Notes: generated by a model from the letters alone, not told the origin. A stretch of DNA of 64,000 nt from JABCZH01 sp963803775 (GCA_963803775.1 CAWDNS010000001.1:248001-312000), one strand, 5' to 3'. Positions 35,039 through 44,618 are shown, numbered from the stretch's first letter. Numbers and translations: made by a program.

Positions 35039-36559
35039 ATGTGGGTTCTTCGCCTCGTAAGACCTCGAACATTTTGTATGGCCCTGGTTCTATTTTCCGC
35101 TGTTCTTGGTCTGGCTCAGCAAACACCGTCGGCCGCCAACCAGAATCCTGTGCCTCCACCGACCGCTATGCGGAAATCAAGTCCTCAGACAGAGGCTGCA
35201 AAAGCAGCCGGCACCCGTCCTGTGGAAGCCCCGCCCATCCTGCAGCAAATGAATTCTGCATTGCAGACTCTGGTGGCCAGGGTTTCGCCCGCAGTGGTGC
35301 AGATTCTGGTATCAGGCTACGGCACTCTCGAGCAAAACAACTCCACCGAGACTGCTTTGATCGCTCGCCAGCATGCCATCGGCTCCGGCGTGATTGTGGA
35401 TTCCGATGGTTACATCATGACCAACGCGCATGTGGTGCAGGGAGCGCGGCGCATTCGTGTCGTCCTGCCCATGCCGTCCCCAGACGTGCCGAGCGTTACC
35501 GCAGTGGGCAGGGAGCACACGGTCGACGCCAAAATCATCGGCGTCCACAAAGAGACCGACCTGGCTTTATTGAAAATTGATCAAAAAGACCTGCCTACAC
35601 TCGAACTGGGCGCCACGCGCAGGGTGCATCAGGGAGAACTAGTCGTTGCCATGGGCAGCCCGGAAGGTCTCGAGAGTTCCGTCACCATGGGAATTGTCAG
35701 TTCCGTCGGTCGGCAGCCAGATCCCGACCGTCCCATGGTCTATATCCAAACCGATGCACCCATCAACCCGGGAAACAGTGGAGGCCCCCTGATTGACATG
35801 GATGGGTATGTGGTCGGTCTCAACACTCTGATTTTGTCGCAGGGCGGAGGCAGCGAAGGCTTGGGGTTCGCGATTCCTGCTCGAGTGGTGCGTTTCGTTT
35901 ATCAGAGCTTGCGCAAGTACGGGCACGTGCACCGGGTTGAGATCGGGGCTGGAGCGCAGAACATCACGCCAAGTCTCGCCGAGGGTCTGGGTCTTCCTCA
36001 GAGTTTCGGCGTCATTATTTCTGATGTCACTCCTGGTGGGTCCGCGGAATCCGCCGGCCTCAAGATCGGCGACATTGTGGTCAGCGCGGACGAACGACCG
36101 GTCGATACGCTTCCCGCGCTGAACGCTGCCATGTACCTGCACCCGATTGATGAGGTCATGAAACTAGTGGTGCTGCGTGGGACCGAGAAAAAGACCTTGC
36201 AAGTTCCCGTCACTGAACACCGCGATCCCATGGACAAGTTCATGGACACGGTGGATCCCCAGAAGAGCCTGGTTCGGCGTCTCGGAATTCTGGCGATTGA
36301 CCTCGATTCCCAGCTCAAAGCAGTGGTTGGAGACTTGCGCATTCCTTCCGGCGTGGTGGTAGTGGCCCGCGCTGCCGACCTGCTCGGCCCCGAGACCGGC
36401 CTGCGAACCGGAGACGTGATCCATAGCGTGAATTCCATCTCTGTGGACTCGGTAGATGCGTTGCGGGCTCGCCTCAGGGACATCAAGCCAGGAGGTCCCG
36501 TGGTGTTGCAGGTGGAGCGTAGCGACGGACTGGAATGGTTGGCCTTCGATATGGAATGA
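35039..36559 (+). CDS. HtrA/DegP-like serine protease with two PDZ domains
   Basis: 506 residues: a signal peptide, a ~45-residue Pro/Gln linker, a trypsin-like domain (~80-290) and two PDZ domains (~300-390 and ~400-506). The catalytic triad is intact: His in TNAHVVQ, Asp in ETDLALLKI and Ser in NPGNSGGPL. The protein is a periplasmic quality-control protease. I chose the ATG at 35039 because AAGGAG lies eight bases before it; the ATG at 35021 is nearer the edge of that site. The PDZ carboxylate loops (FGVIISDVTPGG and SGVVVVARAADL) are somewhat divergent. A related Do protease is at 60951-62522. Confidence 0.92.
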   Translation: MWVLRLVRPRTFCMALVLFSAVLGLAQQTPSAANQNPVPPPTAMRKSSPQTEAAKAAGTRPVEAPPILQQMNSALQTLVARVSPAVVQILVSGYGTLEQNNSTETALIARQHAIGSGVIVDSDGYIMTNAHVVQGARRIRVVLPMPSPDVPSVTAVGREHTVDAKIIGVHKETDLALLKIDQKDLPTLELGATRRVHQGELVVAMGSPEGLESSVTMGIVSSVGRQPDPDRPMVYIQTDAPINPGNSGGPLIDMDGYVVGLNTLILSQGGGSEGLGFAIPARVVRFVYQSLRKYGHVHRVEIGAGAQNITPSLAEGLGLPQSFGVIISDVTPGGSAESAGLKIGDIVVSADERPVDTLPALNAAMYLHPIDEVMKLVVLRGTEKKTLQVPVTEHRDPMDKFMDTVDPQKSLVRRLGILAIDLDSQLKAVVGDLRIPSGVVVVARAADLLGPETGLRTGDVIHSVNSISVDSVDALRARLRDIKPGGPVVLQVERSDGLEWLAFDME

Positions 36560-36581
36560 AGCTGGAAGCGGGGTCAGCGAT

Positions 36582-38356
36582 CTAAAACGCGCCGCCACCG
36601 CCGCCGCCAAAACCGCCGCCCGAGAAGCCTCCGCCACCACCGAAACCACCCCCGCCAAAACCCGAGCCACTTGAACTAGCGCGCGGGGCCGAGACGAAAA
36701 CCTGATGCATGTCATTCGACATCCCGTGCATCGCACTGGCAAAGTAGATCGCGTTGAATCCCGGGCCGTATCCCGGTCCAACATACCAACTGGGTGGGTT
36801 AGTCACGATTCCGGCAAACGCCTGCGCCCACTGATGCTCTACTCCCAACGCCATCGCGTAGGGTAGAAACTTCTCGAAAGTGTCGGGAGGCATGCGCTTC
36901 AGCCGGTCTGCATCCACACGATTCATGAATTCCTGGAATCCGAGGACCGCAACCCGCGTGCGGCAACCCTTCACCGTCTTGGCGGTCATCTGCCGGGCGA
37001 ACAGCCACCAGATGAGCGCGGACAGCAACCCAGCACCGATCAGCGGGCCGAAGGAACTGAACACGCTCATGTTCCAGAGGAATTGCAGCATCAGGAAAGG
37101 CGCAACAATGAACAGAATCGCCACGAAACTATATCCATTCGCCGAATCGGGATCGACCAGGTACATGCCTTTATTCTTGAGCGCGGCCATCACGTCCTGC
37201 TTGATGACCGGGATAGCCACATAGAAGCGATTTTTCAGGCTGGAAAGGCGCGTCTGATCCGCTTCACCGAATACGTTCGTCAGCATGACACGCTCGTGGG
37301 GAGCAAGGCTGGTCCACTGTGCCATCGGCTTCAACAAATGAAACACGTAATCTTTGTGATGAAATACCAGACCCTTGTCGTCTACTTCTTCTATTTTGAC
37401 GAAACCCCGCACCGCCAGATCCACCAATGTGCAGGTAATGTCGCGCGGGTGAACGGCGTCCTCAAGCAGCGTGCCGGCTTCCGCCGGCGACATGTCCGGC
37501 GGCGGCTCATACATGGGAGCAACCGAAATGCCGGGATCGGGATCGCGCCCCTTGTACCACCACAGCGTGAACATGACGGCGAGCGTCCAAAAGGGCAAAA
37601 ACACAATAGGATTGCTGCCCAGGAACCAGAGCCACCGCGTGAATGTGCTGGGCTCCTTAAGAATGCCCTTGGGGATGTAAACATCGACCGTCAACCCGCC
37701 GCGCATCGGCAGCGGATTATTCGTCTCGACTGAAACATCGGAGGCTTTGACGCCGACCGCCGCACCGCCGAGCCGTAAACCCCTGTGAAGGCTTGCGCCC
37801 GCAGCAATCCTGCGGCCGCGTCGGGAAAAGTGACCATTGCAGCGGCATGGTCGATCGGCACCGGCCAATCGTTGCCGGTCACGTTCCAGTAGAACTCATC
37901 GTGGTCCTCGAAGAAGCGAGTCCCGTTGCGGACGGTGTAGTCAATCTCGACTGTGCGGGTCGCATCCGCGGCACCGGGCATGTAGATTTTCAGGTCGCGG
38001 AAGCCATTCGACGTGGAGGATTCATATTTCAGCTTGCCGCCGTCACCATCGGTTACGCTGGTGATATTCAGAAATAACGTATAGTTTGTACCGCGCGGCC
38101 CGGGATATTCGACAGGGATGAACCGATGAATCCCGTGCCACTCGCCTTCGAACGACAACGTGATGTGCTCGTGGACAATCGCCGATCCGTCTTCCGCGAC
38201 GGCAATGGTGTCGTTGTAATCGGCAACCCGCCAGCTGCGAGCGAAAAGAGGTAAAGAAAAAATCAGGAAGCAAGCAACCGCAGAATAACGATGCAGCTTG
38301 CTGCGTCTTGGAGGCGTTGCGTGCAACGTCTCTACGGAAACTCTCCGACGAATCAT
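36582..38356 (-). pseudogene. DUF2207 membrane protein, one frameshift, repeat-derived N-terminus
   Basis: Two overlapping frames together give ~591 residues, the normal DUF2207 size. The N-terminal half has the secreted beta-domain (ARSWRVADYNDTIAVAEDGSAIVHEHITLSF...). The second half has two membrane segments, the DxD-rich cytoplasmic region and a Gly-rich tail (GFGGGGFGGGGGFSG). The frame changes near 37752-37775, where adding one base would join them. Codons 7-22 of the start match an interspersed repeat (GTAGAGACGT...), so the leader is unusual. LemA lies four bases upstream; the LemA-DUF2207 pair is common in bacteria. It is either a recent pseudogene or a sequencing gap. Confidence 0.7.
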
Positions 38357-38359
38357 GCC

Positions 38360-38908
38360 TTAGAACTTCACCGCCACCGGCTCGCGGTCGGCTTCGGTTG
38401 TTTCAAAGAATTGTCGCGCCTGGAAGCCAAACATTCCTGCCAGAATATTGGTCGGAAAGGATTGGATCTTGGTATTCAGGTCGCGCACCACCGCGTTGTA
38501 ATAGCGGCGCGCATTCTGGATGGTGTCTTCCGTCTGGCTCAACGAGCCTTGCAATTGCGTAAACTGCTCCGACGCTTTCAACTCGGGATAATTCTCGGCC
38601 ACGGCAAACAAACTCTTGAGCGCTCCAGTAAGCTGGTTTTCCGCAGCTGCCTTATCCGCCGGCCCAGTAGCCTGCATCGCCATGGAACGAAACTTAGCGA
38701 TGTTCTCGAAGGTGCCTTTTTCGTGGACAGCATATCCCTTGACCGTTTCCACCAGGTTCGGTATCAAGTCATGCCGGCGCTTTAGCTGCACATCAATATC
38801 AGACCAGGCCGAGTCGCAACGCACCCGCAACTGGACCAGCGAGTTGTACATCCCAACTAAAACGAAGGCAATGACTACTAAAAGTCCTAGGATGATCCAG
38901 GCCGCCAT
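38360..38908 (-). CDS. LemA family membrane protein
   Basis: 182 residues, the LemA norm. An N-terminal membrane helix (residues 3-25, AWIILGLLVVIAFVLVGMYNS) is followed by the conserved VRCDSAWSDIDVQLKRRHDLIPNLVETVKGYA and a helical bundle ending FPTNILAGMFGFQARQFFE. LemA proteins are membrane-anchored bundles of unknown function, often paired with DUF2207 or TPM-domain proteins. The ATG at 38908 has AAGGAAG upstream at six bases. It precedes the frameshifted DUF2207 gene by four bases and clearly forms one transcription unit with it. Confidence 0.93.
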   Translation of the reverse strand: MAAWIILGLLVVIAFVLVGMYNSLVQLRVRCDSAWSDIDVQLKRRHDLIPNLVETVKGYAVHEKGTFENIAKFRSMAMQATGPADKAAAENQLTGALKSLFAVAENYPELKASEQFTQLQGSLSQTEDTIQNARRYYNAVVRDLNTKIQSFPTNILAGMFGFQARQFFETTEADREPVAVKF

Positions 38909-39049
38909 GGGAGGCTTCCTTTCGCTCGCAAGTGGAATCAAAGCGACGGTAACATAGGGGGCAAGGAGTTGCAATTTTAGAAGCACGGCCCCAAACATGT
39001 AAAATCAGCGGTTGGGTTCGAGTTCGGTCGTAAGATCCTTTTGTGGCTT

Positions 39050-40060
39050 ATGGACTTCTCAAAATACTCACGCCTCCTCGGTTTGTGCTTTCTTTTGCTG
39101 TCTTCGGTTTTCACCGTCTTCGCGCAGGCACAGACGTGTTTGACCCAGAGTGACATGGACGCCCCCACCCGTTCCGCACTGGAAGGCGCCGCCAAACACT
39201 ACTTCGATATGGCGGCTAAAGGCGATACTGCTGCGCTGAAGCAGAACGCCATCACCAGCCTCGCGGCGAACTTTTTCAGCGTCGAGTCCGCCGTCAAAGA
39301 CAGCCAGCCGAGCCTGGCGGGAGCGCAGGCTCAGCCACAGCCTCCGTTTCTGCTAAAGGTCGAAGGCGGTAAGCCGCTGGAGCGTGCCGAGTTTCTCTGC
39401 GGAGTGTTCAGCAAGAACGGACAAACCGCCAACAGCGCTGCATTTGTTATCCCCAACCTGGCGCCGGGTGCCTACGGATTTGTCACGTTGGAGCCTTCTG
39501 GCGCACAGAAAGCGCAGACGGTTTCATTCGTTCTGCAACAGCAAGGAGCAGACTGGAAAATCGGCGGCTTTTATGTCCATGCTTCCCAAGTTGCCGGACA
39601 CGACGCCGGCTGGTTCGCCGACAAAGCGAGGGCTTTCAGAACCAAGGGCCAGAACCGCGACGCTTGGCTCTACTTTATGGAAGCACGTGAACTCGCGGTG
39701 CCGGTGCCGTTCATGTACACCCAGGTTACCGACAAGCTTTACGACGAGTCTCAAGCGGTCAGGCCGGCTGATGCCCCAATGGATGGAAATACCGTCGACC
39801 TTTTGGCCGCGGGAAAAACTTACAAGCTCACAACGCTGTTTCCGGTCGCCGTCGGTCAGGATTTGGATGTAGTGGTGAAGTACCAAGCCAGCGATGTTTC
39901 ACACACTGCCGAGACTTTCAAAGACAACATGACCGTGATCCATGCGTTGGTGACGAAGTATCCCGAACTCCGTGACGCTTTCGCCGGGGTCGTTGCCCGC
40001 GCCGTGGAACCCTCCGGGCGGGATTACGGCGCCATGCTGCCGATGAAGGAAATCAAATGA
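39050..40060 (+). CDS. Secreted protein of unknown function
   Basis: 336 residues with a clear signal peptide (LLGLCFLLLSSVFTVFAQAQ). The mature part is Ala/Gln-rich at first. It has a possible lipocalin- or DUF4440-like segment near residues 45-100 (AAKHYFDMAAKGDTAALKQNA) and a later region (DAWLYFMEARELAVPVPFMYTQVTDKLYDE) that reads as a helix-rich second domain. I do not recognise a named family. It is a single plus-strand gene between lemA and the minus-strand ligase. The ATG at 39050 is preferred over the TTG at 39041; no strong ribosome site is seen for either. Confidence 0.65.
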   Translation: MDFSKYSRLLGLCFLLLSSVFTVFAQAQTCLTQSDMDAPTRSALEGAAKHYFDMAAKGDTAALKQNAITSLAANFFSVESAVKDSQPSLAGAQAQPQPPFLLKVEGGKPLERAEFLCGVFSKNGQTANSAAFVIPNLAPGAYGFVTLEPSGAQKAQTVSFVLQQQGADWKIGGFYVHASQVAGHDAGWFADKARAFRTKGQNRDAWLYFMEARELAVPVPFMYTQVTDKLYDESQAVRPADAPMDGNTVDLLAAGKTYKLTTLFPVAVGQDLDVVVKYQASDVSHTAETFKDNMTVIHALVTKYPELRDAFAGVVARAVEPSGRDYGAMLPMKEIK

Positions 40061-40070
40061 CGGCGTTTGA

Positions 40071-41912
40071 TCAGACCCTGAGCTGTGGAATCTGATCCGT
40101 GAGCGTGCACTGCTTGGGATCTTTATCCTCGCGCAAGCCCATGAACACCGGCGCACGCAACTTCATGCCACCCTCCGCGGTTTCGTGGGTCCATTCCGTA
40201 AACTTAATTTCTGCAACTCGCTGCGGCTTCAGCCAGTGCACGTTGGCAGCCTCCACCGGACCGTAAAAGGGAGGCCGATTGGTCGCCAGAGGCTTGAGTA
40301 TCCGCCAGATTTCTTTCAATGTCGCTTGATTGAAGCCTGTCCCCGCTTGCCCCACATGAATCAATTGTCCCCGCTCGTCATACAACCCCAGCACGAGCGA
40401 TCCAAAATATTGCCGGCTACCCTCGGGATCGGTGTAACCCCCGATCACGCAATCTATCGTTTGAGTGATCTTGATCTTTAACCATTCCCGGCTACGACGC
40501 TCTTCGTAAAGACTGCCGCGGTGCTTCGCAAGAATGCCCTCCAGCCCTTGCTGTTTGGCTGCCTCAAACAACGCCACACCGCGCTCCGGAAAATGCTCGG
40601 AATGCCGAACAAATTCGTTCGTGGTGACGACTTGCACCAGGGCTTGCTTGCGCTCCTCCAGAGCGACGCGCCGCAGGTCGTATCCATCGGCATACAGCAA
40701 ATCGAAGACGTAGTACACGATGGGAACGTCGAGACGCGCTGCCGTGCGTCGGCCGCCACTGCGAATCCCGGTGCGTTGTTGCATGAGGCTGAACGACGCC
40801 CGGCCTTGCTCATCAAGCGCGGCGATTTCGCCGTCAAGGATGACGTTCTTGGCCTTCACCAATTTCGGAAGATCATGCAGTTCCGAATACTGGCCGGTGA
40901 GATCGTTCTGATTGCGTGAAACTAGGCGAACTTTCCCGTTTTCGATGAACGCCACTGCGCGATACCCGTCCCATTTGATTTCAAACAGCCACTCCGGACT
41001 GTCGAAAGGCTTTTCCACAGGCGTCGCCAGCATCGGAGTGATCGCAGTCGGCATCGGCCGTTTCACCGCTCCTGCTAGCGACTTAACCACAGAGGACACA
41101 GAGATCACAGAGGACGTTTTCTCTTCAACTTGCAAGTTCTTTGAGCGAGACTTCTTGCTATCGAGCCTTACACTGTGTTTTTCTGTGTCTTCTGTGGGGT
41201 TACTTAGTCTTTTTTTTTTCTTATCCAGCTTGGCCAGCGTGTCCGCCAACCAAGCAGCCTTCACCCTTCCACGAGAAGCCGGACGGCTGCTTGTCCACTC
41301 CGCCGAATCCTTGTCCCCCGCAATTTGTGCGATGGTCTTGCGACTCAGCACCGACGTGTCGTAGGCTTCGATGTCATAGTCCGCGACCGCTTCATCATCT
41401 TTCTTCTTGATCAGCAGCCATTCTGTCCCCTTGCTCCCCGGACGCCGGCCCTTTATGTGGATCAGCGCAAAGTCGCCCTTTAGCCGCTGGCCGTGCAGCC
41501 GGAACTTGAAATCGCCCTTCTGCAACATCTCCCGGGCCTCAACCGCAGTTCCAGGAACGAATTTTCCTTTCACTGGCAGCGGAGAAAGCGGTTCCCATGT
41601 CCCCACGTCCCACACGATGACCGCGCCAGCACCGTAATTGCCCTCCGGAATCGTGCCCTCAAAATCAAAATAAGAAACTGGATGGTCTTCCACCTGCATC
41701 GCCAGCCGCTTGTCATTAGGATCGAGAGACGGACCCTTGGGCACCGCCCATGACTTGAGCACTCCGTCCATCTCCAGGCGAAAGTCGTAGTGCAGGCGCG
41801 TGGCGCGGTGCTTCTGCACCACAAACCGGTGCCCGGACTTCTTTTCAATTTTCGGCGGCGGCTCCGGAGTATCCTCGAAACGGCGCTTACGTTTGTATTC
41901 TTCCAGAGCCAT
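40071..41912 (-). CDS. ligD: LigD-type DNA ligase with 3'-phosphoesterase domain, no polymerase domain
   Basis: 613 residues. The N-terminal 3'-phosphoesterase module of bacterial NHEJ (GHRFVVQKHRATRLHYDFRLEMDGVLKSW...EGTIPEGNYGAGAVIVWD) occupies about residues 1-190. A repeat-bearing linker (~230-280) follows, then the ATP-dependent ligase (~290-613), where the adenylated Lys is in FEIKWDGYRAVA and motifs ILDGEIAALDE and EGILAKHRGSLYEERRSREWLKIK are intact. The polymerase/primase domain of full LigD is absent, as in many two-domain versions. No Ku gene is in the window. It carries an in-frame interspersed repeat and an A10 tract near the linker. Confidence 0.92.
   Translation of the reverse strand: MALEEYKRKRRFEDTPEPPPKIEKKSGHRFVVQKHRATRLHYDFRLEMDGVLKSWAVPKGPSLDPNDKRLAMQVEDHPVSYFDFEGTIPEGNYGAGAVIVWDVGTWEPLSPLPVKGKFVPGTAVEAREMLQKGDFKFRLHGQRLKGDFALIHIKGRRPGSKGTEWLLIKKKDDEAVADYDIEAYDTSVLSRKTIAQIAGDKDSAEWTSSRPASRGRVKAAWLADTLAKLDKKKKRLSNPTEDTEKHSVRLDSKKSRSKNLQVEEKTSSVISVSSVVKSLAGAVKRPMPTAITPMLATPVEKPFDSPEWLFEIKWDGYRAVAFIENGKVRLVSRNQNDLTGQYSELHDLPKLVKAKNVILDGEIAALDEQGRASFSLMQQRTGIRSGGRRTAARLDVPIVYYVFDLLYADGYDLRRVALEERKQALVQVVTTNEFVRHSEHFPERGVALFEAAKQQGLEGILAKHRGSLYEERRSREWLKIKITQTIDCVIGGYTDPEGSRQYFGSLVLGLYDERGQLIHVGQAGTGFNQATLKEIWRILKPLATNRPPFYGPVEAANVHWLKPQRVAEIKFTEWTHETAEGGMKLRAPVFMGLREDKDPKQCTLTDQIPQLRV
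41083..41205. repeat. CCACAGAG-type inverted repeat inside the ligD coding sequence
   Basis: The left arm TTAACCACAGAGGACACAGA (about 41083-41115) and the right arm CTGTGTTTTTCTGTGTCTTC then TGTGGGGTTA (to 41205) form an inverted pair with ~55 bases between. Similar arms occur in spacers at 33129-33160, 42500-42525 and 44316-44392. Here the element is translated, and contributes roughly residues 236-277 of the ligase linker (PTEDTEKHSV ... ISVSSVVKSLAG), in frame and without a stop. Confidence 0.8.
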
Positions 41913-42036
41913 CAACTCATTCTAATCAGAGAACATGAATTTGCGCATTTCCAGACACCTACCGAAACCGGGAGTGGCTGAATGCTGAGTGCTAAGTGCT
42001 GATTTCCAGCCCCTGCATTAGAATCTCCCAGTCACT

Positions 42037-42468
42037 ATGAAGCGCGAATATCCAGATCAGCCGCTGGTAGGGGTAGGTGCCGTCATCATCGAAGCAGGCC
42101 GTGTCGTGCTGGTCAAGCGCGGCCATCCACCGCTTGCGGGCGAGTGGTCTATCCCCGGAGGGGTGCTCGAAGTGGGTGAAACTTTGCGAGAAGCTGCCGT
42201 CCGCGAAGCTCTGGAAGAAACTGGGCTGACCGTCGAACCCGGCGAACTGCTCGGTGTTTTTGACCGGGTATTGCCCGACGAGGCCGGGCGCACGAAATAT
42301 CACTATGTCTTAATCGACTTCTTCTGCCGCCGCATCGCGGGTGAGCCTCACGGAGCAGGCGATGCCGCCGAAGCCCGCTGGTTCACAAAAGAAGAAGCTG
42401 CGAAACTGCCACTGGCAAGAGACACCGCCGAAGTGATCCGCCTGGGATTTGAAAAAGCAAAATCTTAA
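42037..42468 (+). CDS. NUDIX hydrolase
   Basis: 143 residues with a full Nudix box: GGVLEVGETLREAAVREALEETG fits Gx5Ex7REUxEExGU, and the catalytic metal-binding Glu residues (REALEE) are present. The substrate, a nucleoside diphosphate linked to another group, cannot be told; the compact size and YHYVLIDFFCRR strand resemble the ADP-ribose/MutT-like group. The start at 42037 lacks a clear ribosome site. The spacer before it (41916-42036) carries CTGAATGCTGAGTGCTAAGT repeat units. Confidence 0.9.
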   Translation: MKREYPDQPLVGVGAVIIEAGRVVLVKRGHPPLAGEWSIPGGVLEVGETLREAAVREALEETGLTVEPGELLGVFDRVLPDEAGRTKYHYVLIDFFCRRIAGEPHGAGDAAEARWFTKEEAAKLPLARDTAEVIRLGFEKAKS

Positions 42469-42661
42469 TCACAAGTGGCCCGGAGAATAGATTTTCCCTG
42501 TGTCTCTCTGTGACCTCTATGGTTATCGTGCATTGCATGCACTTATTGTAGGCAATGCAGGCAGTTTGCCGCAGGGGATTTCATCCCGAATACCACTCCA
42601 AAAACTAGAATGCCCAACTTGCCATGCTGGTGTAAGCTAGCAAGGTTCTGAAAGGGGCGTC
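42469..42661. other. Spacer before the M28 peptidase gene, with repeat and palindrome
   Basis: Contains CCCTGTGTCTCTCTGTGACC (42497-42516), a half-copy of the CCACAGAG repeat family, and the palindrome GTGCAT-TGC-ATGCAC at 42528-42542. No further gene is visible. The ribosome site AAAGGGG of the M28 gene lies at its right end. Confidence 0.55.
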
Positions 42662-44263
42662 ATGGGTACACTTAAATCCACTATCAAGCTAAAGAGCCTG
42701 GGTTTTTTCATCATCTGCGCAGTCATACTATGCATTTTGCAGCCGCTGCTTGCAGCCCAAGTCAATGACAGCGTGCTCGACGGGGTTTCGCTGAAAGCCG
42801 CTCGCCATGCGCCACCCTCCCGCGAAGTTTGCGAGTCGCGAGCAAATGACACACCGGGGAAGCTTCTGGAATGCATTAAAGCCTCTGAGCTCTGGCAAAT
42901 CCTCGCTCACTTCCAGCAGATTGCTGACGATAACCGCGGACTTGATGGTCACGGCTACCGCGATACGGGGACCCCGGGCTACAAGGCGTCGGTGCAGTTC
43001 GTGGCAGGTTTGGTGAAAAAAGCCGGCTATACGGTGACCGTTCAAACCTATCAGTACGAGGCTATGAAGGTTGTAGGCGTGCCCGAGTTCAGCACCAAAG
43101 ATCAGGATTATGTTCTGATGAGTGACTGGTCTGTCGCCAGGCTCTCAGGTGGCGGCACAGTCAACGCTTCGATTCAGCCTGCCGCAGGCCAGGGCGATGG
43201 ATGTCTCCAGAGCGATTTCGCCGGATTCGTTCCGGGCAACGTCGCTTTGCTGGCGCGAGGAACTTGCAATTTTGATGCGCAGGTGAGAAATGCTCAAGCC
43301 GCCGGTGCATCGGCGGTTGTCATCTATAACGCCCCCGGCGCAGAAGACGATCCGCTCGGCGAACTCCCGGATTTTAGCGATCGTTCGGCCGTTTTCGCAG
43401 CCCGACTGACGCGCCAGGCGAGTATCCCGGTGATTGGAGTTGCTTCGTACGAAATTGGCTCGGAGCTGCTTCAGCAATGTGCATCCGGAAGCGCGCCCCA
43501 GGTCCACATCGATATTCGTACCCAGCTCACGTCTGGAACGGACTACAACCTGATTGCCGAATCGCCCTTCGGAGATCCCAACCATACCGTTGTTATTGAA
43601 GGCCACCTCGACTCAATCTTCGGAGCCGGCATGTTGGACAATGCCTCGGGATCGACAACCATTCTCGGAATTGCCTTGAAACTGGCAAAGACGCCAACGC
43701 AGAATCGGCTACGCTACATCTGGTTTGGCGGCGAAGAACTGGGATTGCTCGGCTCGGCGTATTACACGCAGCACCTAAGCTCTGACCAGCGCAAGATCAT
43801 TGCTTTTGACCTCGACGCAGACGTCACCGCCACTCCCAACTACGACATTTATGTTGCTGATCCAGCGACCGCCTGCAATGTTTTTGACTTCCCCTCGAAT
43901 GTTGTTCCGCAGTCGAAGTTCGCCACCAAGTTGTGGGCGGATTACTTTAAAACCATCGGCGTTGCAACGGGATCCGCTCCATTCGGGAACTGCGGGACCG
44001 ATTCGAATTCGTTTGCTTTGATCGGCATTCCCAATACCGGTATTTTGACCATGCAGGATTGCTGTAAGCAGCAAGCGGAAGTAAATGTATGGGGCGGATA
44101 CTTGGGGAACTATGAAGGCAACGTGCCAGGCAATGACGGCGGCTGCTGCGACTACCCCGGCCGCTGGTGCGATAATCTCGACAATAATGACCCGTCCGTC
44201 TTCGGACCCGTATCCAAGGTAACGGCACTTGTTACCTTCAATCTTGCCAATCATGCGTTTTGA
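42662..44263 (+). CDS. Secreted M28-family aminopeptidase with PA domain
   Basis: 533 residues with an N-terminal signal peptide (FFIICAVILCILQPLLA). A protease-associated (PA) lid domain (about 150-290, with GNVALLARGTCNFDAQVRNAQ) is inserted ahead of the M28 catalytic region. Metal ligands are visible: EGHLDSIFGAGMLDNASG supplies the His and Asp, and WFGGEELGLLGS supplies the catalytic Glu pair. Late segments DSNSFALIGIPNTG and a Cys-rich stretch (MQDCCKQQAE) follow. Such zinc aminopeptidases trim peptides outside the cell. AAGGGG lies before the ATG at 42662. It is followed by a repeat-rich spacer and, on the other strand, by the structured RNA. Confidence 0.9.
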   Translation: MGTLKSTIKLKSLGFFIICAVILCILQPLLAAQVNDSVLDGVSLKAARHAPPSREVCESRANDTPGKLLECIKASELWQILAHFQQIADDNRGLDGHGYRDTGTPGYKASVQFVAGLVKKAGYTVTVQTYQYEAMKVVGVPEFSTKDQDYVLMSDWSVARLSGGGTVNASIQPAAGQGDGCLQSDFAGFVPGNVALLARGTCNFDAQVRNAQAAGASAVVIYNAPGAEDDPLGELPDFSDRSAVFAARLTRQASIPVIGVASYEIGSELLQQCASGSAPQVHIDIRTQLTSGTDYNLIAESPFGDPNHTVVIEGHLDSIFGAGMLDNASGSTTILGIALKLAKTPTQNRLRYIWFGGEELGLLGSAYYTQHLSSDQRKIIAFDLDADVTATPNYDIYVADPATACNVFDFPSNVVPQSKFATKLWADYFKTIGVATGSAPFGNCGTDSNSFALIGIPNTGILTMQDCCKQQAEVNVWGGYLGNYEGNVPGNDGGCCDYPGRWCDNLDNNDPSVFGPVSKVTALVTFNLANHAF

Positions 44264-44315
44264 GATAACGCTCGCGTCGCAAGAAGTGATTCGTCTGGGA
44301 TTGAAAATCAAAATC

Positions 44316-44392
44316 ACGACCACAAAGAAACACAGGGAACAAAGAGGCAAGATTTCCCCTGTGTACTCTGTGACCTCTGTGGTAAAGACTTT
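44316..44392. repeat. CCACAGAG/CTCTGTG inverted repeat
   Basis: The left arm GACCACAAAGAAACACAGGG (44318-44337) and the right arm CCCTGTGTACTCTGTGACCT followed by CTGTGGT (about 44357-44383) form an imperfect inverted pair. This is the most complete intergenic copy of the family seen in ligD, and it lies directly downstream of the structured-RNA terminator. Confidence 0.75.
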
Positions 44393-44393
44393 G

Positions 44394-44432
44394 CCCAAAA
44401 ACAGAACGGCCCGTGCATCGCTGCACGGGCCG
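44394..44432 (-). terminator. Rho-independent terminator of the structured RNA
   Basis: On the minus strand an 11-bp perfect stem (44422-44432 pairing with 44407-44417: CGGCCCGTGCA/TGCACGGGCCG) closes a GCGA tetraloop of the GNRA type. It is followed by TTCTGTTTTT and then GGG. This is a strong intrinsic terminator in that direction; the plus strand has no T-run after the stem. It ends the candidate RNA at about 44394. Confidence 0.85.
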
Positions 44433-44618
44433 CCCGGTGGACTGTTTGGGATTGACCAAGAGGTGGTCACTCTACGTGGCCTCTACGGCAACTCCGGGTT
44501 CTGCAATCGAACTCCCGGCACGACCTAATGCCGGAATCCAATCCTACTCACCGGTTAGTGTGCGGGCTGTAGTTCCCGGCGACCGAGCGCTCAGGAACCC
44601 CGCTTAGAGCAACCAGCC

